Source: Sycobia sp. Sy_11
Taxonomy: Eukaryota > Arthropoda > Insecta > Hymenoptera > Epichrysomallidae
Assembly (NCBI GenBank): GCA_018907035.1
Contig: JACCIC010000027.1
Span: 3,973,001 to 4,037,000, forward strand
Direction of reading: 5' to 3'
DNA: 64,000 bases
Shown: piece by piece, positions 12,217 through 22,608 of the stretch
How positions within the stretch are numbered: the stretch's first letter is position 1
Layout of the letters: every line of letters starts with the position of its first letter
The notes under the pieces: generated by a model
Told to the model about the DNA's origin: nothing
Seen by the model: the letters and a program-made list of their open reading frames with translations, nothing else
The model's database searches: none
Program-made: the position numbers and the translations under genes

Positions 12217-12531
12217 TGATCACTGCACGACCGTCTACGCGTCGGTCGTTGGAGGGATGATAGAAAGAAACACAACGTGTAATATTTAACAATGAGGTTT
12301 ATTCACACGATATAAGATACTTATCTGTTAGTGAGAGTGAGCACTCGGGTCTCAGCTCTACCTAGGACGGAACAGGAAGGGCGCGGCGTGCGGCCGCTGC
12401 CCACGCCGTGCCTCTCGCGGCGCCCTCCATCTAGTCGGAGGCGCCACCGCTCGCTATATTACGTACATAGTTATGCACTAAAGCGCATGCGTGTGGTCGT
12501 CGTGAGGTTGTCCTCGTACACAGTGCCCACA
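12217..12531 (-). mobile_element. Probable solo LTR of a retrovirus-like element
   Basis: On the minus strand the segment begins TGTGGGCACTGTG and ends CAGTGATCA, giving TG...CA ends with CACTG/CAGTG inverted termini. A polyadenylation signal AATAAA sits inside (GTGTGAATAAACCTC, around 12295). A GC-rich central part is unlike the flanks. No internal coding region adjoins, so it would be a solo LTR left by recombination. No clean 5-bp target duplication is seen. Instead ATACCTTAAGCTTTT (12178-12192) and ATACCATAAGCTTTT (12532-12546) flank it, 14 of 15 identical. A SINE-like insertion with long target duplication is the alternative. Confidence 0.5.
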
Positions 12532-12546
12532 ATACCATAAGCTTTT

Positions 12547-13430
12547 CAAAGACTGGCCCGGAAGTACATGTCAAAATAATTTTTAAATTAATAAGCAAGT
12601 TTTTATTGAATAATAATAAATAATAATTTCCGAACTTACACGAATAAGTACTCATGCATATTTACATATATTAACTATGTAAAAATTGATTTCAATACTT
12701 TCTTTTGTTTATATTAGAAATAAATGAATAGAATCCTGAAATATCCTTTTCTTCTTAGGAAATCTATATATATTTACTTTTTTCTGTTATTTAATTAATA
12801 AAATAAACATTTGACATAAACTATTAGGCCAACCTGAATTTTGAAACTTATATGAATTGGTACTTATACATATTTACATATACTCGACTATGTAAAAATT
12901 GATTTCAATACTTTCTTTCCTTTGAAGTAGAAATATTTAAAAATAATAAAACCATAAGTTGTTTTTTAAACATTGTACATTTATGTGTAATTGACCGAGA
13001 AGTCTAATTAGGAAAACATTTAATCTATATAAATAAATACAATATATTGATGATATTGATACATGTATTACATTAAAGAGAAGTTCCAAATGATAAGGAA
13101 TTCGAATACATCATATGTGCCTTACTTTATAATATCGTAGAAAGTAATATTTCCATAGAGATTTCAGAAATTTTTATATAGTTATAATTAATATATTTAT
13201 ATTCTGAAATATCATTTGTTTTCTACCGTAAAAAATATATTTTTTCTTATAAGATTAAGGAAAGAATTCTCGACGTACTATTACTAGAAGCATACATGCT
13301 ATTTTTACAAAAAAACACATGATCATAATGAGATTAAAAACATATTTATATATTATTGAAAAATATTTTAATATACTATAAATCTTTTTTTTATATCAAA
13401 CATTTAGACATATAATATCTGATTTTCAGT
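12547..13430. other. AT-rich non-coding DNA
   Basis: No coding motif or RNA gene seen. TACATATTTACATATA-like phrases followed by a TGTAAAAATTGATTTCAATAC segment recur at about 12650-12700 and 12860-12915, an imperfect local duplication of about 50 bp. Confidence 0.45.
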
Positions 13431-13783
13431 GAACCACCTGAATATTGTGTTCTATCGTCCAAACACGAAACTCCCGGCAGAGGTCCTCCCGATATACTTG
13501 GACATCGTATTGCACTGTCCAAATACGAAACTCCCTGTAGAAGTTGTCCCCAGACACCTGAACACGGTATACCACCACCCGAACACAAAACTCCTCGTAG
13601 AAGTAGTCTTCAGACATCTGAGCATCATTTTCTACCGTTCGAACTCGAAACCTCCCATAGAATTTGTCTACAGACACCTGGACATCATATTTTATCGTCC
13701 GAACATGAAACTCTCCATAGAAGTCGTCCCGACTCATCTGGACATCGTATTCGACAGCCCGAAAACGAGATTATCATCTGTAG
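13431..13783. repeat. 60-bp minisatellite, about 5.9 units, open in frame on both strands
   Basis: Six consecutive blocks of exactly 60 bp can be aligned without gaps (unit starts about 13441, 13501, 13561, 13621, 13681, 13741). Each contains a variant of CATCTGGACATCGTATT and CGTCCGAACACGAAACTC. Because 60 is divisible by three, each unit encodes 20 residues. On the plus strand the core is HLDIVFYRPNTKLPVEVVP; on the minus strand it is DDFYGEFRVRTVEYDVQ-like. Units differ mostly by substitution. No promoter, signal peptide or plausible isolated gene surrounds it, so I call it a repeat, not a gene. Confidence 0.85.
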
Positions 13784-14255
13784 CAGAGTATGTTACATAC
13801 ATTATAGTATTGTACTAATACATACAGCTGCAGATAGTATAGTAATGTACATACTACTGTGTACAAATATAGGTAAGACTATTTATAACTTCTGAAATTT
13901 TTTGAATACCAACGTTTTTGAGTAGATGGCTATAGACATTCTAGCACATAAGCATTCTAGCACACCTCCCCCCTTAAAAAGTGTACTAAACCCCCATCTA
14001 GGTCGTGCAGAGGGATACACTTTAGACCTAAGTACACTTTAGATTCAATAAAATGCCTGTAAGCATAAAAAGAAAGTGCCCCCCCCCCCGAAAACGGTGC
14101 CAGTTCTGCTATATTATAATAGATAAAGAAAGAGGGAGATGGGAATCGATTCTTCTCATAATTTCTTTTCATTATATTTGAACAGAGCAATGTATCGTCA
14201 CGATGAAAATTCGACATTCGTGTGAGAAAAGGAAAACACGGTTGATGATTATGAC
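13784..14255. other. Non-coding spacer
   Basis: No gene. Contains ATTCTAGCACA twice (about 13938 and 13953) and a C10 run near 14082. It leads into the 287-bp repeat array. Confidence 0.45.
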
Positions 14256-14273
14256 TTGTTATTCAAATCACTT

Positions 14274-15085
14274 GCCCCTATACTGTATACGGAAAACGAG
14301 TGATTTTTTTTTGTCGGTTTCATGTCTCTCGTCCTCTCAATTTTGGATCTGTTATAATATCGTTGCAATTAGAAAAACGAACTACTATAGAAAACCTGAA
14401 TATAAGTTTTCTATTTTGATCGAGATTCACTTCTCAGAGGAAGCGTGAGAGAGGGTCTGAGTAGAGGCGAACGCTTGTGCAGCTGAGGTGGACCCAAATC
14501 AATTAATAATATCCGCTTGCCATATATGGCGATGAATGTCTATCTTTATAGAAAATAGGTGGCCCTTATACTGTATAATGAAAACGAATTATTCTTCTCT
14601 GCCGGTCCCAGACCTTGCATCCTCTCAATTTCGGTAAAGTATATAATATCAATGTGTATGGAAAAGGGATTGACTGTGGAAAGTCAAGGTATAAGTGTTC
14701 TATTTTGAAAGAGGTACGCTTCTCGGAAAAGTATTGGAGAGTGCTAGAGTAGAAGCGAACGCTTGTGCAACTGAGCTAGACCGAAATCAATTAGTATAAT
14801 CCGCTGACCGTTGATAATAATGAATGTCTATTCTTATGAAAACACGTGCCCCTTTGCTGTATATTGAATGCGAGTTGTTTTTCTTTACCAGTTCCACACC
14901 TTGGTTCCTCTCAATTTCGGCCAAGTATATAATATCGTAGCATATGGGAAAGGGAGTAACTACAGAAAACCAACATATAAATATTCTATTTTCAAAAAGC
15001 AAAAGCCAGTTATATTAGAGGCGAATACATATGCCTCTTGATATACTAATCGAGGTTGACTCATCAATTAATATAATTCGCTTAC
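14274..15085. repeat. Three diverged tandem copies of a ~287-bp unit
   Basis: The landmark GCCCCTATACTGTA begins at 14274, and its variants begin at about 14562 and 14848, giving periods of 288 and 286 bp. Each copy repeats the same ordered landmarks: CCTCTCAATTT, a TATAATATC-like block, TTCTATTTT, then GCGAACGCTTGTGCA and TCAATTA followed by TCCGCT. The third copy is shorter after the TTCTATTTT landmark. No open frame is conserved among copies. It could be a short satellite, or a duplicated regulatory/UTR unit because a core promoter follows at 15300. Confidence 0.8.
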
Positions 15086-15241
15086 CTTTAACGTCATAGG
15101 AGTGAGTGGGGAAGGGAAAGGAGGGAGGAGAAAATAGAGTTCCTTCACCAATGAGGAAAAGTTTCTTGTGTCAAAAAATAGAAAGGATGTACTTAGCCGC
15201 AATTTCCAAACAAAAATTAGAATCTGTAGGCGGTTCTTTTT

Positions 15242-15340
15242 TGACCAATAGGAAAGTTTTCTAGAGCGAGTTAGTGCAAAAACCAGCATTGGAAAACGAT
15301 ATAAAAGCGGAACGGCAGTGGCTGTATGCATCACAGTCTA
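15242..15340 (+). promoter_or_regulatory. Core-promoter-like region: CCAAT box, TATA box and initiator
   Basis: GACCAATAGG lies at 15243-15252, TATAAAAG at 15300-15307 and the initiator-like TCACAGT at 15331-15337. The TATA-to-initiator spacing of about 33 nt fits an arthropod RNA polymerase II core promoter. It is followed by an ATG at 15393. Motif spacing is seen directly; promoter activity is inferred. Confidence 0.5.
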
Positions 15341-15392
15341 CCTTTATATTTCAAATTTGAAAATTTCTATATTTTAAAACATCAAGGTAGCA

Positions 15393-15776
15393 ATGAGCAC
15401 TAATAGTAACAACAACGCCAACAGCAACTGCAGGCAAATGCTTACCGTAGCCGTACCTGCAAAGGGAACCCGTCTCTACTAAAGGCTCTCTGTAGCCGTA
15501 CCTGCAAAGGGAAATAATACAAGTCGATGAACTTGTTCGGGAAAGAGAAGGAGGAGGACATGTCGAAGTCAACAGGGTTCACCACCTCTATCCACATCAT
15601 CATAGCCTCTCTAGCACACAATCACCGGTGAAGGAATCAAGAAAAGCTTCTGCAATATCTGCGGATCGGAGAGCTCTCCATGCAAGGGAGCTGGAGATTG
15701 CAGACATAGTTCTGCAAGTAGCGAAGTTTTCCAAAATGATAAAATCAGTTGATCAAGATAATGTAAATACATATTT
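15393..15776 (+). other. Unassigned transcribed-looking region downstream of the promoter
   Basis: I do not recognise this. ATG 15393 opens a 29-codon Asn/Ser-rich peptide (MSTNSNNNANSNCRQMLT...) ending at TAA 15480-15482. A 45-bp direct duplication follows: GTAGCCGTACCTGCAAAGGG at 15447 and again at 15492. Another frame is then open from 15493 to a GT at about 15769. It contains a His-rich stretch and a charged helical stretch (RRALHARELEIADIVLQ). A TTGCAAG with splice-acceptor character lies near 15848. The stop between the two open frames, the duplication and the lack of a family match leave three options: a spliced small gene, a decayed gene, or chance. Confidence 0.3.
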
Positions 15777-15782
15777 ATTTAG

Positions 15783-15783
<1 letters not shown>

Positions 15784-15822
<39 letters not shown>
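15784..15822. repeat. (TA)n microsatellite
   Basis: About 38 bp of alternating TA. It separates the open stretch at 15493-15776 from a candidate downstream exon at about 15849. Confidence 0.95.
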
Positions 15823-15825
<3 letters not shown>

Positions 15826-17226
15826 TAATATTTTTTCTGTCTTATATTGCAAGTTATAACAGAACAAGGCGAACTTCTCTGAAATGATGCCACCATCGAT
15901 CACGGAGTAGATCCAGATCAGGAAAATCACGGAGGAATCACCCTAAGAAGGACAATGTGATAGAGCGAAAGCAGAATCCTTCAGTCCAGAGTATCGACCA
16001 GAGTAGTAGTATCGAGAAGATCCATATGCTTGAAGGAGATCGATATACTCGAAGAAGATCGACTGCCTTGCAGCATATCAGATGTGGGCTTAGAAAACAG
16101 CACACTAATAAATAACAAAAAATAAATAATAAATGTATAATCAATAAAGAATAAATAATAAATAATAAAAACGATAGCAAAAATTGAATTCAAAATGTAA
16201 TAATTATTTTATTTAGACATTCCTATGTAATTCCATCCAGTGTCCTATTACCTAATTAATGTAAAAAAAATGTAGGAATTCCTTTTAATTTAATGTTTTT
16301 CGAAATTGTTAATTTTTTAAAAGAAAACCAATTTTATGAAAACAAATAAACAGTTATATGGAATAATAAATAATGTATTTATGAAGTAACTGTTCAACTT
16401 TGAAACTGATTCATGTAATATAGTATAAGAGTAATTCATCCTCTAAGTTCGAAGAAAAATAAATTTCGAAGAAAAACGAGTTCAAAGATGCAGAAAAACG
16501 AGTTCAAAGTTACAGATGTAAATGATTTAATTGAACGTATTGTTCCTAGATAAACTGTAGATAGATAAGATTATTATCAGGCTACTTCAAACTTTATTTC
16601 TTTCTTATAAAGTCTATTATATATATTTCATATTGTTGAAGTATTTCTTGAGACAAAAAAATAAAATCGATTTTTTAAAAATCTTACGAAGCCATTATTA
16701 ATTAACACAAGAAATTTTGAAATTTCAATATTTTTAGAGCTTTAAATAGAATATCGCATAGTAAATTAAATTAATCTTTTGCAAATGAATATATGAAAAT
16801 AGAAAGAAGCCAGTTATGTAAATCGAAGCTCTCCACGTTTGTACGTCTAATTTTGATTTGCCGATATTTGTCAAATGCACACAATATAAGAATATGAGTA
16901 TAAAATGAAAAAAAATTTAATATCTTGGGATGAAAGAAATGTATATTGCATAATAAAAAATAAATCCAATGACCTTATGCTAAAACAGTAATATAATCTG
17001 CTATACGTGTAACATAAAGCATTCCAATGAAGCAGCGGAAGAGGAAAATGGGAAATTTTCTAGAATTTCAGGAAATTATAGGAATTTTATATTTTCTAGA
17101 ATTTTTTCTTTTTTTTTTAATTTTTTTTGTCTGTCTTTTGGCTGTCCTTATTTATGATCACCCCATAGAATCTGAAATAAAACTTATTACTGCAATAAAT
17201 TATATCAGAAAATTAAAAATAAAAAT
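15823..17226. other. Non-coding AT-rich DNA
   Basis: Apart from the candidate exon just after 15849 (short, stop-interrupted), no gene is seen. A63-68-codon open frames here are low-complexity (TAAATAA repeats around 16110-16170; a T-run at 17106-17130) and carry no family motif. GAGTTCAAAG appears as a local duplication around 16479-16508. Confidence 0.5.
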
Positions 17227-18028
17227 AAAATAAATTCATAATAAAATATAAAAATAAAAATAAAAATAAAAATACAAGAATAAGTAAAATAAAAAATAAA
17301 TAATAATAAAAGTACTTATTCTATGTTAATAAAAGACAGGCTGACTGCCCTCACCACCTTTAATTTAAGATCACCTTGTCCGACGATTCGAACCGCTACG
17401 GTTCATCATCAGGAACTACACTCGTTAGTATAGTTCCTCAGGAACCAATATATAAAGACGCTAATATATAGAGACTTTAAGGCCGATAAAAATATTTATT
17501 AATTTAAATCAATACACTCAACATAAGTACAATTTTTAATTCATTTTCACTATTATCGATCATTTTCCTATATAAATCAAATAAAACGTTGTGAATGAAT
17601 GACTTGTTTGATACTCTAAGTTATACTGAATATTTTTGGTTTCACGAGTTTTAATTCAATTTTTCTAAACAAGGTACAATATCAAAAACACTAATTTTAC
17701 GAATTGTGAACTAAACTAAATTGAAAAACCTAGCATACTACTTTATATACCCCAAACCCCACTCTAAATTTATTAGTATAATATTTATGGGACCCCCCTT
17801 TTTTATTCTTTATCTTAAATGCGAAATACAAATTCTATATTAATAAGGAATGATAAGTGTTTTCCAATTTACTCGACTGCAACATTTTCAAAATATGAAT
17901 ATTTTCATGAGTTTCTCTTTTAAATTTCTTCTTAATACCATGTTCCAAAATATTTACATTTTCAAAGTCGAAAGAATGTAACAAGTTTAAAATATGTTCT
18001 TTTAACCCGAATGTAGAAGTAATTTTCC
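17227..18028 (-). mobile_element. Penelope-like element (PLE), 3' terminal fragment
   Basis: On the minus strand, 17880-18000 is homologous to the end of the GIY-YIG region of the fragment at 32720-33370 (reads close to HSFDFENV). An AT-rich 3' UTR follows, then a terminal block that includes ATTAATAAATATTTTTATCGG (17475-17495 complement). That block recurs at 44306-44420 on the plus strand and, in part, at 34264-34496. A hammerhead-like motif lies at 17378-17416 and an A/T-rich (TTTTA)n tail at 17227-17335. PLEs encode RT plus GIY-YIG endonuclease; only the 3' end remains here. Confidence 0.7.
17378..17416 (-). ncRNA. Hammerhead-ribozyme-like motif of PLE terminus, copy 1
   Basis: On the minus strand the RNA reads GUUC, then CUGAUGA, then a U, then the hairpin GAACCG-UAG-CGGUUC, then GAAUCGUC, then GGAC. 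Stem I (GUUC with GGAC, one G-U pair) and stem II (6 bp, perfect) both form. CUGAUGA is intact. The GAAA box reads GAAU, which should impair this copy. Stem III is minimal, two base pairs at most. Hammerheads with such short stem III are known from PLEs, where they may act as dimers. An extra U between CUGAUGA and stem II is unusual. Cleavage would be after GUC. Confidence 0.6.
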
Positions 18029-18430
18029 ATGTCGCTTCCTTCTTTTATCCTTTCCAAAATCAATGTTAGCAGCGGGAAGTTTTACTCATTGAAACCAATG
18101 TGTGAACATAAAACTCGTAGACATTCGAAAAAGGAAAGATGTGAATTACTCAATAGAGTAATCAGCAATTTACCTATTGAAATGCATCTTCCTGGTTATC
18201 AACGCTGTGGCCCCGGAACTAAATTAACGAAGCGATTAACAAGGGATGATCTAGAAATAAATCCACTAGATAAGGCATGTAAAGAACATGATATTGAGTA
18301 ATCTAATAAAAACAGTAATCTTAAAGTGGCTGATATAAAGCTTGCTAATAAAGCTTGGTAACGGATTAAAACTATGGTAACTACTATGAAATTAAAAGCA
18401 AAAACTGGAATGGGAGTGAAATCCAACAAG
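18029..18430 (+). pseudogene. Phospholipase A2-like domain fossil (parvovirus-VP1 / adintovirus type)
   Basis: The frame from about 18110 carries LPGYQRCGPGTKL (calcium-loop region) and NPLDKACKEHDIE, whose His-Asp pair is the catalytic dyad of viral PLA2 domains. In parvovirus VP1 and related proteins this domain breaches endosomal membranes. Similar domains are common in insect genomes within virus-derived or Polinton/adintovirus-like sequence. A stop (TAA at 18299-18301) falls right after the dyad. The frame resumes afterward with Lys-rich sequence ending KTGMGVKSNK (to about 18430), and a further TAA interrupts it. It is therefore dead. It abuts the PLE end, and no capsid gene adjoins it. 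Confidence 0.65.
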
Positions 18431-18797
18431 TTGTCAGAACAATTTGCTGACAACCTCTGTATGGCCATAATTTCCGAGCCTGCGTTTAATGTGTGCGAAA
18501 TCTCCAAATGTATTGCATACGTTGTAATACGAAATGACGTCTCACCGCTTTTCTTGTCCTCGGGTGATCTTTACGAACATCGGACCGCAATGGATGTAAG
18601 GTCGCTGTTCGCACACAACTCGACACTCTTCGTGAGCCATCGTAATCTCGTACATAGCTCGACAATATAAAATTTCTGATTACATCGTCTTCTTAATTTT
18701 TAACCAACCGAGTATTCGTAATCGCACTAACACTTCCCATTTTTCTGACTGCTATATAGGTCGTCCATATATACTCTTGGCGCGCTTGAAGTATATT
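18431..18797. other. Non-coding spacer
   Basis: A weak open stretch (to 18670) has no recognisable domain. Nothing else supported. The copia LTR starts at its right end. Confidence 0.45.
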
Positions 18798-18946
18798 TGA
18801 TAGATTTAAGGCGTTATGCACAGCGCCCTCCGTGATGGCTAAGCACACGATGTGTGCATGTATGTATATATAAGTATGCACCGCTCGGCCGCTCTACGCA
18901 GCCTCGCGGTCAAGCATCATTACCCTTCGATCAGTTCGACCAGTTA
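18798..18946 (+). repeat. 5' LTR segment of the copia element
   Basis: Starts TGATAGATTTAAGGCG. It shares nearly all bases with 26431-26581, including ACGATGTGTGCATG, the TATA box TATATAAG (about 18868) and the GC-rich start-site region ending in TTCGACCAGTTA. After that point the two copies diverge completely. Here a (TA)n/(GA)n tract follows, whereas the 3' copy goes on to AATAAA. Confidence 0.8.
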
Positions 18947-19395
18947 TATATATATGTATATATACACGTATATATAATATAAGAGAGAGATAGAAATAGT
19001 GATATATATATATACAGATTTATATATATTAAGTTTGAATAAATTAAATGTATGCAACAAATGAGAGTAATTGTTTAAACAATGTTTTAAACAAATTAAA
19101 TAATCAATGTGCAAAAGTGATTAAACACACATATATATATATGAATGCCGCTATATATATATATGTGAGTATGTGTATGTGAATGCTTGAAATCGAACGT
19201 GAGAGTTAGTAAGTAATGCGCGCACACATATACATGTGTGTGTATGATCAGACTGCTTGCATGCTGAACGAGTTTTAGTGCGTGCGGGTATACAATAAAT
19301 GTATGCTCGCAAAACTGAGTGAATGCGTGAGAGCGAAGCGAAGAGTGTATGTGTGTGCACTAACATGCGCGCGGCGGACTGTGTCCGTGTACTGC

Positions 19396-19428
<33 letters not shown>

Positions 19429-19473
19429 CCGACTGAGCGAGCGAGAGAGGTCCGACTGAGCGAGCGAGAGAGG
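19396..19473. repeat. (GA)n tract plus two copies of a 24-bp unit
   Basis: GA repeats run into two identical copies of a 24-bp unit beginning AGGTCCGACTGAGCGAGCGA, starting at 19424 and 19448. Replication slippage in a purine-rich tract is the simple explanation. Confidence 0.9.
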
Positions 19474-20261
19474 AGAGCGCCGCGACGACCTACGTGTTGA
19501 AAGATCCATCCGCACCGTACATAGTCTAGAGAGAAATGAGCAGCGCGTGCGCGCTGCGTCGAGTGGGGCGCGAGCCAATCAGAGCGCGAGGCGAGAGAGT
19601 GAACCGCTCCCGTATAGTGAGGGAAGGGGGAGAGAGCTCCGCGCGCGTGAGTAGGTGCAATGCTTTAGCAGCCAGAGTAGAGGCGAATCGTGTCCGACCG
19701 TTCTAAAATCACCGCCGAATCTTTCATTCGGAAATTCTGGCTTGCGCCTAGTGCTAAGCACTGGTTTTACGCTTGTCGGAGTCCGGCTGGATTCCACGCG
19801 ATTTGCAAAAATAAATTTATTAAATGCAATTGTCAAGATGAAATAGAAATTTTGAATTGAAGCGATGATTATGCGCGTGTAATGTAAATTTAGATTAAGT
19901 GTTGCGTAGTTAATAATGATGCAGCGCATGCAGTATATTTCGATAAATGTATACGATTATACCGATGCCGCGCGCGCTTCCGCGCCGATTCTGCCTATTC
20001 CTCGTAAGTTGCTAAGCGGATCAGGCAATTAAGAGCACGCTAAGCGTGCGTCCTTCTTAGCAATTGCGAGAGTGTGCGAAGCGAAATCAGCTTGCAGACA
20101 ACACGCTGCGATAAGCTTGATTTGTAATGGATAAAGGTGGCTGGTAGCGAAGAGTGGTTTGCTAGTAGCTAGGAAAAAAGCAGTAGGCGAACTTATTTAA
20201 GTGTCCTCTTAATGGCAACCACGGTGGTCCTCTCTTGTCTGCAAGGGCTAATATTTCCTTA

Positions 20262-20354
20262 GTTCAGGCAGACAGATGATTTGAATAACCACAATGAGGA
20301 TCGCGGTTGTTCAGGTAGACAGATGATTTGAATAACCACAATGAGGATCGCACG
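20262..20354. repeat. 47-bp tandem duplication
   Basis: GTTCAGGCAGACAGATGATT begins at 20262 and recurs, with one change, at 20309. The duplication extends through AATAACCACAATGAGGATCG. Two near-identical copies imply a recent event relative to the decayed coding region. Confidence 0.9.
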
Positions 20355-20735
20355 TGAGACAACAGTTAAACAATGGTATGTACGGGCCCGTACGATCTGG
20401 TTGTAAGCGACACCACGCGGATCGATGTGCGCTCATCAAACAAATAAATGCATTTGAAGTCGAGACAGAAGGGGTAGTTAAACGGTGCCGCGAGCTAGAA
20501 TGGGCATTAATATTTTCTTAATGTCTGTTCAGTCGCGTTGCAATATACGCTTATAACAGGCTTGCTAATAATGCCGATGCAGGCTAGGCAATCGATAGTT
20601 AGATCAGAGGAATTCCTATTAGAGCCCCGTGAGAACACCAGCCACCGGTGCAGAGAGCGCGAGCATTTAAATAAATTAATATTTACTTGCATGTTTTGAC
20701 AGGTTTAAAGGAGCGGACTCATCCGACAATAGCGG

Positions 20736-22608
20736 ATGTGGGGAGAAAAACGACTCTACCTTATCCCCAGTGAAAATAAAGTACATATTTCGCTGGTGAG
20801 TCCGGACGCATCGAGCGTGTACCTGTACTTTTCGGACGAAAAGATAATTCAGGTTGGCAACATGTTGTCAGAGAGTGAGAAAGATGTTTTGATCAGAGAA
20901 TGGCCGAGAGGTGTAAAGACCCTCAGGTTGGAAATCCCTGAGTCGTCAGACAAAGAGCCTATAACGCGAGAAGAGTTGCGACGAGCCTTAGAGGACTTAG
21001 AGCGAAAAGCCGATGCAAAGGCAAGAGGAAGAAGCCAATAGAGAACTTATAAATCATATGGTAACAAACCTGAATGAATCAATGCGCCTGCATACATTGA
21101 ACTTGGCTGCCATCAAAGAAAACGATTCGAAACCCCTACCAAAGATCAAGAGCGTGGAAGTTGTAACTGACAAAGACCATGAACGTCAATGTGAGGAAAT
21201 AGGGAAAAGCGTTGCCGACGTAATGCATAGATCAGAGGAAATTGAAAAATCTATTGATGATAATATTGAATATTGGAATGAGCCAAAGGCTAATCCATTT
21301 AAAATTGATGGCAAACCTCGACCAGTGCCTGTGTTTTCACAAGGCATGGTCGCCAATGATATCGATAACTCATTTGAGAACGTAAGTATTAATTTGCATA
21401 ATATTGATAAAACACATAGTAATGAAAATATTAATAAAATATATAACAATGATAATTTTGATAAGATATTGAATAATGATATAATTGATAATTCTGTGAA
21501 TTTGAATATTGATAAGGAGAGAAATAATATAGATGAAAATTATATACATGTAAAAGTTGATGATAATTTGAATGAGAAAGTTGATAGAATAACTGTTAAT
21601 AATATTGAAACGATTCATCCTGAGATACTTGATTTGATTAAAAGAGATGTAATTAACGAGAAAAGAAATGAAACTAGACGAAAATTAAACGAGATCAGCA
21701 ATATAGAGAATAATTTTGATAAGATAAAACTAGATGAAATGATTGAGAGAACTGTAGATTCGATTGCAGAAAAGAGACTGAAAGAAAAATTGAAAAATGA
21801 TAGATTCGATCAGCTGGTTGAAAAGCTGGATGTAGTGATTAGCAAAGACAGTGGCATCACGAGAAAATATAAACTTACTGTAGATATGAGGTTCGACATT
21901 TTTAACGATTATCTGTTAACCGAGTTGAAAACTAAGAAAATTAATTATGTTTTGAGTTTAGAGTCAATTGAATCAGTTAACTATTCCGAAAGAAAAATAG
22001 ACGAAGACAAGGACAGAGTACGCGAAATAATAATTAATCATATCGACATTTGCTATTATCAGAAAATTGTTGAAATTAAATCGCCTAGAAAAATATTAGA
22101 AAGGTTAGAAGAATACAAAAGATTGGAATGTAGAATCACGCGAGTTTCTGCTAGAAAAGAGTTATACAAATTAAAGTACATTCCGGATAAAGAAAAGGCC
22201 GCGGATTTTTGGATCAAATTCGAAGATAGGATTCGAGATTTTGAGAATGCACCGCGATCAAATAAATTGTCTGATGATGAGAAAAGGGATATATTTTACA
22301 ATGCCGTATCGGGAGCACTGCCAGAGACTGTCTTGGCTGATTGCTTATATGTTGGTACTAGGGGAGTTGAAATGCAGCTAGAGAAGCTGAAACACTTGAT
22401 ATTGCAGGTCGAAGCTGCTAGACCAGTACGAGACGCGCCAGTAAGCTCTCTGAGCGCTGTGAACAAACGGTCACCTCCGCCCTTTACACGGAGGAGACCA
22501 TTTGAGAGACGCGAAATTGGTTACAGAAAGAGACGTGATGGTAACAAACCGAGAAGGTGTTTCACCTGTGGACAAAAAGAAGGCTCGATTTCAACAAAAG
22601 AGGGGTAA
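20736..22608 (+). pseudogene. Copia gag (frameshifted, zinc knuckle broken)
   Basis: Gag forms the virus-like particle. The N-terminal part (20736-21041, MWGEKRLYLIPSENKVH) is in one frame. An indel near 21010 moves reading to the frame 21013-22608. Residues from about 21360 to 21660 are a long Asn/Asp/Lys-rich low-complexity insert. The C-terminal third resembles copia gag (DQLVEKLDVVISKDSGI onward) and ends in an Arg-rich stretch. It then has the start of a CCHC knuckle, CFTCGQKEG, whose His and last Cys are lost through a frame break near 22590. The pol frame overlaps from 22502. Confidence 0.8.

Larger units (their letters stand above)
18947..20735 (+). other. Copia leader region, microsatellite-rich
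   Basis: No gene. Holds TA-rich tracts (18947-19020, 19130-19165), a (GA)n run (about 19396-19424), a 24-bp tandem duplication (19424-19473) and a 47-bp tandem duplication (20262-20354). GC content rises between 19400 and 19660. The primer-binding site could not be identified. Confidence 0.55.

Noticed and set aside
13391..13737. Long open frames on the minus strand over the minisatellite as a gene
   Set aside because: They come from the 60-bp periodicity. No start context, promoter or extension beyond the repeat exists on either strand.
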